From positions 1 to 42,643 of the forward strand of contig DJYQ01000002.1 of NCBI GenBank assembly GCA_002450165.1: DNA of 42,643 nucleotides, written 5' to 3'. Below the pieces are notes generated by a model. It made no database searches and was not told the origin of the DNA. It was given only the letters and a program-made list of their open reading frames with translations. The stretch's first letter is position 1; the number at the start of each line of letters is the position of its first letter. The translations under genes were made by a program, and so were the position numbers. Of the stretch, positions 14,676-22,787 are shown piece after piece. Source of the stretch: Prevotellaceae bacterium UBA6974. Its GTDB lineage: Bacteria > Bacteroidota > Bacteroidia > Bacteroidales > Bacteroidaceae.

Positions 14676-15256
14676 TGAAAATAATACTGGCTTCTAATTC
14701 TCCCAGAAGAAAGGAACTGCTTGACGGACTTGACCTGGACTTTCAGGTTCTTGTCATGAAAGGTATAGATGAATCTTATCCCAATGGTCTTGGGAAGTGT
14801 GAAATTGCCGAATACATATCACGTAAAAAAGCGGAGTCATATAGATTGTCAGAAGATTATTTGCTGATAACGGCAGATACAATTGTGTGGCTGGATGGCG
14901 AAGTTTTGGGTAAGCCAAAGGACGAAGCTGATGCCATCTGTATGTTACACAAATTGAGCGGCAGGACGCATCAGGTTATAACAGGAGTTACTCTGCGCTG
15001 GAACAGTTCAGGTTCAAATTGCTATTCGACATTCAGTTGTGTCACCGATGTTACGTTTGCTGGACTAAGTGATGAACAGATTAAATATTACGTCCGAAAG
15101 TATCGTCCCCTGGACAAGGCTGGAGCCTATGGTATTCAGGAATGGATAGGGTACGTCGGGGTTACAAGCTTAAACGGCTCATACTATAATGTTATGGGAT
15201 TGCCTGTACAACGTCTGACCGAGGAGTTGAAAAGACTGAATTTGATTATAAAGTAA
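14675..15256 (+). CDS. maf: Maf-type nucleoside triphosphate pyrophosphatase
   Basis: 193 residues from the ATG at 14675 (overlapping the KdsC-like stop TAA by one base). Family signatures are ILASNSPRRKELLDGL, LITADTIVWLDGEVLGKP with the catalytic Asp, LSGRTHQVITGV and DKAGAYGIQEW. Maf proteins hydrolyse dTTP/UTP or modified nucleotides and were linked to division arrest in Bacillus; which subtype this is cannot be settled here. It sits in the DUF2520-kdsC-maf run. Confidence 0.93.
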   Translation: MKIILASNSPRRKELLDGLDLDFQVLVMKGIDESYPNGLGKCEIAEYISRKKAESYRLSEDYLLITADTIVWLDGEVLGKPKDEADAICMLHKLSGRTHQVITGVTLRWNSSGSNCYSTFSCVTDVTFAGLSDEQIKYYVRKYRPLDKAGAYGIQEWIGYVGVTSLNGSYYNVMGLPVQRLTEELKRLNLIIK

Positions 15257-15268
15257 TATTACAAAGTT

Positions 15269-15832
15269 ATGATAAGGAAATTCATTTTATTCGTGAGTGC
15301 TCTATTTAGCCTGCTTTTTGTTTCTTCGTGTGGCTCGGATTATGATGTTGTTCCGCCAACTTGGAAGGGATTTGACTACAAGGTCAAAAAAGACGGTATA
15401 GGCGAGGATACTGAGCGTGGCGAGATTGGACCAGGTGACAAGGTCCGTGTCTATTGCGTCCGCAAGAGCAACGGTGTTCTTACCGGTATGATCAAGGGTA
15501 CAATAACACTTAAATGGACAACCCAGGCCGAGGGTCCTTCTGTTGTTACAGAAATGACCGAAGAGGTTATTACTCCCGTCAATCCTGACTATGACGGATG
15601 GTTACTGTATTCGTATGCTGATTTTAATATTCCAGATGGCGGTCCTTATGATTTCTGTAAGGCAGAAGTAACTTGTAATTTGAATTTTGAGTGTTTTGGT
15701 CAGAACGTCAGATGGGATGACAAAACAAGTCATATGGATCCGTATATAGGTTCTATCTATACGACCGGTTGCATTCCGACATATGGTACAGCAGGTACTA
15801 CAGAGGACGTTTTGCTGTGGAAGTCCAACTGA
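15269..15832 (+). CDS. Putative lipoprotein of unknown function
   Basis: 187 residues. A type II signal peptide (MIRKFILFVSALFSLLFVSSC) has a lipobox VSSC with Cys21, so the mature protein is a lipoprotein, followed at once by acidic residues (GSDYDV). The body is beta-rich with even spacing and no motif I recognise, but several conserved-looking aromatic/Cys positions (FDYKV, YDFCKAEVTCNLNFECFG, TGCIPTYG). It starts 12 nt after maf and ends 26 nt before serine dehydratase, so it is probably in the same transcript. Confidence 0.7.
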   Translation: MIRKFILFVSALFSLLFVSSCGSDYDVVPPTWKGFDYKVKKDGIGEDTERGEIGPGDKVRVYCVRKSNGVLTGMIKGTITLKWTTQAEGPSVVTEMTEEVITPVNPDYDGWLLYSYADFNIPDGGPYDFCKAEVTCNLNFECFGQNVRWDDKTSHMDPYIGSIYTTGCIPTYGTAGTTEDVLLWKSN

Positions 15833-15858
15833 TTTAGTATATAGACATAATATCAGAC

Positions 15859-17058
15859 ATGAAAACAATTAAGGAGATATTTCGTATAGGCATAGGTCCT
15901 AGTAGCAGTCATACAATGGGGCCGCGCAAGGCTGCTGAGTTATATTCAAGACGTTTTCCTGATGCAGATGGGTATCGGGTGACATTATATGGTTCCTTGA
16001 GTGCAACTGGCAGAGGACATATGACTGACCGTGCCGTACTGGACGTCCTTACCGAGGAAAAGACAGAATTAATATGGAGCAAGGATTTTCTGGATTTTCA
16101 TCCAAATGGCATAAAGTTTGAATGTCGCGAGGGTAAAAGATATACTAATCCGTGGACGGTGTTCAGTATTGGTGGCGGTGCCTTGGCCGAGGAGGGCAAA
16201 AGTACTATCTCACTACCCGAACTGTATGACTTGAATACAATGACGGAGATACTACAATATTGTGAATGGAGCGGAAAATCCTATTGGGAATATGTAGAGG
16301 AGCGTGAGGGTAGCGAGATATGGGCGTTTCTTAAAGAGGTGTGGGATGTTATGAAGGATGCTGTTGAACGCGGTCTGGATGCCGAGGGTGTACTACCCGG
16401 TCCGTTGCACCTACGCCGCAAAGCAGCTTCGTACTATGTTAAGGCCACCGGTTACAAGGATAATCTGCGTACTCGCGGACTTGTATTTGCATATGCCTTG
16501 GCTGTAAGCGAGGAAAATGCTTCAGGCGGACGTATTGTAACTGCACCTACATGCGGTTCATGCGGTGTTTTACCCAGCGTACTCTATCATTTGTGGAGGA
16601 GTCGTGATTTTTCCGAAAATCGTATATTGAAGGCACTTGCAACTGCTGCATTGTTTGGCAATGTTGCTAAGACAAATGCATCAATATCAGGTGCAGAAGT
16701 TGGCTGTCAGGGCGAGGTTGGTGTAGCATGTGCCATGGCTGCAGCTGCTGCCAACCAGTTGTTTGGCGGTAGTCCCGCACAGATTGAATACGCTGCTGAA
16801 ATGGGACTTGAACATCATCTTGGTATGACATGTGACCCAGTATGTGGATTAGTTCAGATTCCATGTATAGAAAGAAATGCCTATGCAGCAACACGTGCTT
16901 TGGATGCCAATATCTACAGTACATTTACCGATGGCATTCATCGGGTTTCGTTTGATAAGGTTTTAGAAGTGATGAACCAGACAGGGCATGACCTTCCAAG
17001 CGTGTATAAAGAAACCGGTAAAGGCGGACTTGCCAAGGACTATACGCAAATGCAATAA
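15859..17058 (+). CDS. sdaA: L-serine ammonia-lyase, iron-sulfur type
   Basis: A single-chain L-serine dehydratase, 399 residues, converting serine to pyruvate and ammonia with a [4Fe-4S] cluster. The N-terminal beta domain carries IGIGPSSSHTMGPRKAAE. The C-terminal alpha domain has cluster and active-site regions TAPTCGSCGVLPSVLYHL, KTNASISGAEVGCQGEVG and CDPVCGLVQIPCIERNAYAA. Three Cys for the cluster are present in those motifs. Slightly shorter than E. coli SdaA (454 residues). The gene is among the most G-rich on its coding strand in the window. Confidence 0.93.
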   Translation: MKTIKEIFRIGIGPSSSHTMGPRKAAELYSRRFPDADGYRVTLYGSLSATGRGHMTDRAVLDVLTEEKTELIWSKDFLDFHPNGIKFECREGKRYTNPWTVFSIGGGALAEEGKSTISLPELYDLNTMTEILQYCEWSGKSYWEYVEEREGSEIWAFLKEVWDVMKDAVERGLDAEGVLPGPLHLRRKAASYYVKATGYKDNLRTRGLVFAYALAVSEENASGGRIVTAPTCGSCGVLPSVLYHLWRSRDFSENRILKALATAALFGNVAKTNASISGAEVGCQGEVGVACAMAAAAANQLFGGSPAQIEYAAEMGLEHHLGMTCDPVCGLVQIPCIERNAYAATRALDANIYSTFTDGIHRVSFDKVLEVMNQTGHDLPSVYKETGKGGLAKDYTQMQ

Positions 17059-17101
17059 TCCGAAACTATATTATTTAGATTGACAAATAAAAAATCAGAA
17101 T

Positions 17102-17950
17102 ATGGGAAAAGAAAAAGGTGTAGAGACTTATGTGTTGGACAGCATTTTGGACTTGAATGCTACAAATGTATGGAATGTCAGTGAGCATGAAATCAAACGT
17201 GCATGGGAAGACGAGCAGGATGATGGCAGTTTTTCGCTAAGCGAAGACAAATTGTTGAATATTATTCGTTTGTGCTTCGAAGTAGTCCATTACAACGTAA
17301 ATGACCAGCGTGAATGTGAAAAATACGAGAATGGAGAATGGGTTACTTTCCAACATTGCAATAAGAAAAAAGGTTGGGTTGCTATTCGTCGCAAGCATAT
17401 TACCCGTCTTTCGGATCTTAGTTATGAGAATGTAAGGCATATTACTGCTGCGACTCTTCTGGAGTTGATAGATCGTAATTTTGGCGGAGGTTGGGATAGT
17501 ATTTCTTTGAGCCAAAAAGATATTATACTGAGTGCATTTGACATCAGCAATACGATATTGCCTGCCAAGCGCCTGCATATGGAAGGAGGTACTCTAGAAA
17601 AAAAACTGGCTCAAGGGTTCGAGGTTTTGGAAATTGTAAAAGGTACGTGGATTGAAGCAATTTTCGCAAAGAAGAAGGAACCTGTAGCCAAGTTGCATCT
17701 TAATGAGGACAAATACGACGAAAACGGCAACTTACGCAAGGGTTCAGCCAAGGGCTTTGACGAAGATGATGAAGACGTACCGGATATTGATAATGAAAAC
17801 TTGAACGATGACATCGATGACAGCATTGATGAAGAACAGCTGGACGAAACATTCTACAGTAATTTTTCCGATGGCGTTAATTCTTCAGTTGATGATGATG
17901 GTGATGGCGAGGATTTGGGAAACCTGAATATTGATAACGACGAGGAATAA
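17102..17950 (+). CDS. Conserved-type hypothetical protein with acidic tail
   Basis: I do not recognise the family. The 282 residues have a soluble, mixed alpha/beta N-terminal part (1 to about 190), rich in Trp, Glu and Ile with a motif-like NFGGGWDSISLSQKDIILSAFD. A basic linker (EAIFAKKKEPVAKLHLNEDKYDE) follows. The tail (about 225-282) is almost only Asp, Glu, Asn and Ser with many Asp runs, typical of a disordered acidic segment that binds basic proteins or metal. It has no signal peptide and no membrane helix, so it is cytoplasmic. It ends 32 nt before TamL and may share a transcript with it. Confidence 0.7.
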   Translation: MGKEKGVETYVLDSILDLNATNVWNVSEHEIKRAWEDEQDDGSFSLSEDKLLNIIRLCFEVVHYNVNDQRECEKYENGEWVTFQHCNKKKGWVAIRRKHITRLSDLSYENVRHITAATLLELIDRNFGGGWDSISLSQKDIILSAFDISNTILPAKRLHMEGGTLEKKLAQGFEVLEIVKGTWIEAIFAKKKEPVAKLHLNEDKYDENGNLRKGSAKGFDEDDEDVPDIDNENLNDDIDDSIDEEQLDETFYSNFSDGVNSSVDDDGDGEDLGNLNIDNDEE

Positions 17951-17982
17951 CCTCTCGCTTATTTATCTCACTTTCCCTGCTG

Positions 17983-20250
17983 ATGAGGATACACTCTGTA
18001 AAGTACTTCTTGCATTGTATGGTTGCATGCTTGTTTTGTCTTGCATGCTTGTTGTCATGCAGTAGCAGGAAGTATCTACAGGAGGGAGACTATCTTTTGA
18101 CAGATGTGCGTGTCAGGTCAGATAGTGCCCATGTTAATATATCGTCACTTTCCGGATATGTGCGTCAGCATCCCAATCAGCGTTGGTTTTCTGCACTCAA
18201 GGTTCCTTTGGGTATCTATCTAATGAGTAATCCTAAAAGCAACAGTGCTTTTCAGAATTTCATACGTCGGATGGGAGAGGCTCCCGTCGTATATGATTCA
18301 CTTTTAAGCACGCGTTCGCAGCAGAATATACAGGATGCTATGCGTAATATGGGATATTTGCATGCGCGTGTTGATCGTATTGAGACAACGAAAGGGCATA
18401 AGATTAAGGTTAAGTATTTGGTACATCCGGGCATTCGATATTATATTGACAGTATTGATACAGAATTTGAAGATACAACCCTGATAGAACGAGTTCGTGA
18501 GATAGAACATGAAACCCTTCTGAAAAAAGGAATGGCATTTGATGCGAATGTTCTTAATCGCGAACGTTCACGTATTATGTCACATTTACAGAATTGTGGC
18601 TATTTCAAATTCAATCGTGACTGTATCAGTTATATTGTTGATACACTTGGCAGTCCCAATGATGTGTATTTGAAAATGGTAATCCATAAGTATCGTGACA
18701 ATGAGAATCACGATCCTGTTTCACATTCTCAATATACTATCGGCAGTGTTCGTTTTACTTACGACCGTACCAGTGGAAACAAGCTGTGGATTAGAGAAAA
18801 CGTCCTGAATAACAGTCATAGCCTGTTCGATGGAGATATCTACCGCGAGAAGAATGTAGCTGACACATATTCACGCCTGAATCGTATGGTGGCTATTGCA
18901 GCCGCCAATGTGCATTTTGAGGAAAACAAAGCAGACAGTACAGTTCTGGATGCACAAATCAAGATAACACCAGCCAAACTAAACAGCGTACAACTATCAC
19001 TTGATGGTACGAATACAGCTGGTGATTTAGGTGCTGCAGTACAGTTGACCTATCAAAACAAGAATGCATTTCATGGTTCGGAGTTATTTTCCTTAAAATT
19101 ACGTACTGCATTCGAAGCCATACGTAATCTACATGGCTATGAGAATCAGAATTTTTTCGAATACAATATCGAGGCAGGTCTAACCTTCCCCGACTTCAAA
19201 TTTCCATTTCTTTCGCGTGCATTTAGGCGTAGGGCTCAGGCATTCAGTGAGCTCAGTGTTGCATTTGACAGTCAGAATCGCCCAGAGTTTCATCGCCGTG
19301 TTCTCACAACCTCATGGAAATACCGTTGGGGACGTGGCGGCGGCAGGCATACCCACAGATTTGACCTGTTTGACCTGAACTATGTTTTCATGCCCTGGAT
19401 TAGTGAGACCTTTTACGAGAAGTATATTGCAAATCCCGAGAGCCGCAATGCCATTATTGCATACAATTATCAAAACCTGTTTATATTACGACTGGGGTAT
19501 AAATATAAGTATTCCAGTGTCGGTGCCGCTACACCTGCGGGTATTTATGGAAAGGATGCCTATACTTTAAGCTTAAATTTGGAAACTGCAGGTAACCTGC
19601 TTGATTTGATATGTAGCCTTGCTGATACCAGAAAGGATTCGTTGGGACATCACAAACTATTTAATGTTGCATATGCTCAATATGCCAAGTTTGACTTCGA
19701 TATCAGCAAGAGCATTCGGATATCCCGTCGTTCCTCAATTGCCCTTCATTTTGGTTTAGGAATAGCTTATCCCTATGGCAACAGTGATATCCTTCCTTAC
19801 GAGAAACGCTATTTCAGTGGCGGAGCCAACAGTGTACGTGGTTGGAGCGTTCGTGAATTAGGTCCAGGCAGGTTTATAGGAACAGATGGTAAGATAGATT
19901 TTATTAACCAGACAGGCGATCTTAAATTGGATATGAATATAGAACTTCGCACACATTTATTCTGGAAAATAGATGGCGCGTTGTTTATAGATGCCGGTAA
20001 TATTTGGACCCTAAGGGACTATAAAGACCAGCCAGGCGGTCAGTTTAAATGGAGTACCTGCTGGGAGCAGATAGCAGTTGCCTATGGCCTGGGACTTCGT
20101 CTCAACTTCAATTATTTTATATTACGTTTTGATGGTGGTATGAAGGCAATCAATCCGGCCTTTGATGACAGTGAGCGCCATTATCCATTCATTCATCCTA
20201 ATTTCAAACGTGACTTTACCTTTCACTTTGCTGTAGGTCTCCCGTTCTAA
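17983..20250 (+). CDS. tamL: TamA/BamA-like outer-membrane lipoprotein (TamL)
   Basis: A 755-residue Omp85-family protein. The signal sequence ends in a lipobox (LACLLSC, Cys26), so it is lipidated, unlike BamA or TamA; this is the Bacteroidetes TamL type. Periplasmic POTRA-like repeats occupy roughly 30-330 (YLLTDVRVRSDSAHVN; MRNMGYLHARVDRIETT). A C-terminal 16-strand barrel includes the family RGF-like loop (YFSGGANSVRGWSVRELGPG) and ends FAVGLPF. It should insert or export outer-membrane proteins together with an inner-membrane TamB. The stop codon overlaps the end of mutS2 on the other strand. Confidence 0.88.
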   Translation: MRIHSVKYFLHCMVACLFCLACLLSCSSRKYLQEGDYLLTDVRVRSDSAHVNISSLSGYVRQHPNQRWFSALKVPLGIYLMSNPKSNSAFQNFIRRMGEAPVVYDSLLSTRSQQNIQDAMRNMGYLHARVDRIETTKGHKIKVKYLVHPGIRYYIDSIDTEFEDTTLIERVREIEHETLLKKGMAFDANVLNRERSRIMSHLQNCGYFKFNRDCISYIVDTLGSPNDVYLKMVIHKYRDNENHDPVSHSQYTIGSVRFTYDRTSGNKLWIRENVLNNSHSLFDGDIYREKNVADTYSRLNRMVAIAAANVHFEENKADSTVLDAQIKITPAKLNSVQLSLDGTNTAGDLGAAVQLTYQNKNAFHGSELFSLKLRTAFEAIRNLHGYENQNFFEYNIEAGLTFPDFKFPFLSRAFRRRAQAFSELSVAFDSQNRPEFHRRVLTTSWKYRWGRGGGRHTHRFDLFDLNYVFMPWISETFYEKYIANPESRNAIIAYNYQNLFILRLGYKYKYSSVGAATPAGIYGKDAYTLSLNLETAGNLLDLICSLADTRKDSLGHHKLFNVAYAQYAKFDFDISKSIRISRRSSIALHFGLGIAYPYGNSDILPYEKRYFSGGANSVRGWSVRELGPGRFIGTDGKIDFINQTGDLKLDMNIELRTHLFWKIDGALFIDAGNIWTLRDYKDQPGGQFKWSTCWEQIAVAYGLGLRLNFNYFILRFDGGMKAINPAFDDSERHYPFIHPNFKRDFTFHFAVGLPF

Positions 20251-22784
20251 TTCAATTCAACGATAGTTATTCCTGCGCCCCCAAACCGTACATCCTCGTC
20301 ACGTGCAGAACGTACCTGAGGCAGGGTATTCAGGTATTGACGAACCAGTTGTCTGAGAATGCCATTACCAGTTCCGTGCAGAATACGTATTCTGCTTGCA
20401 GCAACCAGAATAGCATCGTCCATATAGTGCGTTATCGTCTCAATAGCTTCATCACCACGCATTCCCCGGATGTCAATTTCTGGGTTGAAATTTAGGTGAG
20501 TTTCGCGTATTCGGTTTTGTGTATCGCGACTGACATATGTTGTAAGGCGTATGTCTTGTTTGGCGTTCTTCTGCACTTTCGCAGGTTCTAATTTGGATAC
20601 ATCCAAAGTACTGCGTACCATCCCGAACAGTACAGTGATTTTATTTCCATTAACCTTCTCAACCGTTCCTATTGCCGTGGTCCCTTTTATCTTAACAGGT
20701 TCACCTATGGCAAAAATATTTTTCTGAGCCTTGTTCTGCAGTGCTCCAAGCAGTCCACTCAACAGCGGTTGCTGCATTGGCTGGCTATTTTGTTCTCTTG
20801 CTTTGTTTTGTCTTCGCTGTTCCTGACGCTTGCGACGCTCCTGTATTTGTCGCATTTTCTTTTCAATAATATCATCCTGTTCACTATGCGTAGATACGTT
20901 AAGCTGTTCACGAAATTCGTTCAATTCGCTCCTGATTTCGCGAGTACGCTCCTTTTCAGCCTGTGCTTCACGAATTTCTCGTATAGTATTCTCAACGACA
21001 GCATTCGAGTTCTGGATTATTTCCTCAGCCTGCTGACGCGCTCCCTGGATGATTTCCTGGCGTTTTCTTTTCAGCTCTTCGATTTCCCGTTCGTAACGGC
21101 GGATAGTCTCATCCATATGTTTTTCCTGCGAATGGATAGTCTGTCGCTTACCCTCCCAGTACCGTTTGTCCCGTACAATATCCAGGAGATATTTGTCAGC
21201 ATTTACATAATCCTTACCAACCAGTTTAGTAGCATCCTCAATGATATCCTCAGGAATACCTATCTTGCGCGCTATCTCAATGGCAAAAGAGCTTCCCGGA
21301 TTTCCGATCTGCAATTGGAACAGAGCCTGCATCTTTTGTCTGTCATATAACATCGCCCCGTTAATCACCCCTTCGTTTTCCTCAGCAAAGTGCTTCAAGT
21401 TTTGATAGTGCGTTGTAATAATACCATAGGCATTGCGCTGCACAAACCGTTTCAGGATAGCCTCGGCAATCGCACCACCTATCGTCGGCTCGGTACCCCC
21501 ACCAAACTCATCCACCAGGAGTAATGTAGCAGGCGAAGCCAACTTCATCATGTTTTTCATGTTCAGCAAATGGCTCGAATATGTGGACAAGTCATTTTCG
21601 ATACTCTGTTCGTCACCGATGTCTATACCCAGTTTTTCGAAGACCCCCATACGACTGTCCTCTCCAACCGGAACAGGCAGACCACATTGCAACATATACT
21701 GAATCAGCCCCACAGTCTTCAGGCAAACACTCTTGCCTCCGGCATTAGGTCCAGAAATAATCAGTATGCGGTTTTTCTTGTCCAGTTTAATGTCCAGAGG
21801 AACAATCCCCTTGCCCTGACGCTGTAACGACAATTTCAAGAGCGGATGTTGAGCCATAGTCCAGTCAATAAACGGATATCGCAGAATTTGCGGGCAGATC
21901 GAATTAGTCTGATGTGCAAATCTGACCTTGGCACGTACAAACTCCAAGTCAGCCAGGAAGTCAAAGGCACGCAGCAATTCCTTTGTATTTGGCCGTACCA
22001 GCATCGTTATATGTTTCAGAATCTGAATAACCTCACGTCGTTCCTCGCTTTCAAGCTCGCGAATTCGGTTGTTAGCCTCAACCACCTCCTGCGGTTCTAC
22101 AAACACAGTCTTGCCCGTAGCGCTTTCGTCATGAACGATACCACGCAACCGTCTCTTCAAGGCAGGACTTACCGGGATTACCAGTCGGCCTTCCCTGAAT
22201 GTCGGTGTAACGTCCTGAGCAACAAGCCCCTCGTCCTTGATACCTTTCAGAATGCTGTGCAACGTGCGGTTAACACTTCCCTCGCTACAACGCAATTCAC
22301 GACGGATTCGTGCCAGCTCGGGACTAGCGTCATCTTTAATTTTCCCGTATTTGTCAATAGTCTTGTCAATAACCGAGGCAACAGCAATGAACGTAAACAC
22401 CCCGTACGACAATTTGTTCAGAGCAGGGTAAAGTTGCCCATCACCATCATCTGTACGGATTATTCTCAGCCACGAGTGAAGGGTGTCGAGAGATTTTTTC
22501 AGTTTATCCAAGTCATCCTCCTCAATATGCGTCCCCTCAATACGTATGCGCTGTATTGTCGGACGCAAGTCACAAAAGAACATATCCGGAATTTCCGCAC
22601 CCTCCTCCAAGATACGCTTCAATTCCATCGTTTCCTGCTGTCGCAGTGTAATTAGACCAGCATCGGTCAGCATCTCCAGCTGGCACACCCTCTCACGGCC
22701 CAGTTCACTCTGACAGTGTTGTGACAGCAGTTTCTTTATCTCGTCAAATCCGATTTTGTGTTCAAAATTATCTGGATATATCAT
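20247..22784 (-). CDS. mutS2: Endonuclease MutS2
   Basis: 845 residues. A MutS-like clamp and lever domains come first (about 1-310), then the ABC-type ATPase with Walker A ISGPNAGGKS, the TYSSHLLNM segment (signature area), Walker B LLLVDEFGGGTE and H-loop ITTHYQNLK. A long coiled coil (about 520-640, KRKRQEIIQGARQQAEE), a KOW-like barrel, and a C-terminal Smr nuclease domain (EIDIRGMRGDEAIETI... ILHGTGNGILRQLV) complete it. It acts on branched DNA or collided ribosomes in other bacteria. Start is 3 nt after the S9 peptidase stop, so cotranscribed; the end overlaps tamL by 4 bp (stop codons of opposite strands). Confidence 0.94.
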   Translation of the reverse strand: MIYPDNFEHKIGFDEIKKLLSQHCQSELGRERVCQLEMLTDAGLITLRQQETMELKRILEEGAEIPDMFFCDLRPTIQRIRIEGTHIEEDDLDKLKKSLDTLHSWLRIIRTDDGDGQLYPALNKLSYGVFTFIAVASVIDKTIDKYGKIKDDASPELARIRRELRCSEGSVNRTLHSILKGIKDEGLVAQDVTPTFREGRLVIPVSPALKRRLRGIVHDESATGKTVFVEPQEVVEANNRIRELESEERREVIQILKHITMLVRPNTKELLRAFDFLADLEFVRAKVRFAHQTNSICPQILRYPFIDWTMAQHPLLKLSLQRQGKGIVPLDIKLDKKNRILIISGPNAGGKSVCLKTVGLIQYMLQCGLPVPVGEDSRMGVFEKLGIDIGDEQSIENDLSTYSSHLLNMKNMMKLASPATLLLVDEFGGGTEPTIGGAIAEAILKRFVQRNAYGIITTHYQNLKHFAEENEGVINGAMLYDRQKMQALFQLQIGNPGSSFAIEIARKIGIPEDIIEDATKLVGKDYVNADKYLLDIVRDKRYWEGKRQTIHSQEKHMDETIRRYEREIEELKRKRQEIIQGARQQAEEIIQNSNAVVENTIREIREAQAEKERTREIRSELNEFREQLNVSTHSEQDDIIEKKMRQIQERRKRQEQRRQNKAREQNSQPMQQPLLSGLLGALQNKAQKNIFAIGEPVKIKGTTAIGTVEKVNGNKITVLFGMVRSTLDVSKLEPAKVQKNAKQDIRLTTYVSRDTQNRIRETHLNFNPEIDIRGMRGDEAIETITHYMDDAILVAASRIRILHGTGNGILRQLVRQYLNTLPQVRSARDEDVRFGGAGITIVELN

Positions 22785-22787
22785 CTT

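Noticed and set aside
21846..22655. 269-codon plus-strand open frame
   Set aside because: Antisense to the N-terminal part of mutS2; no recognisable motif.
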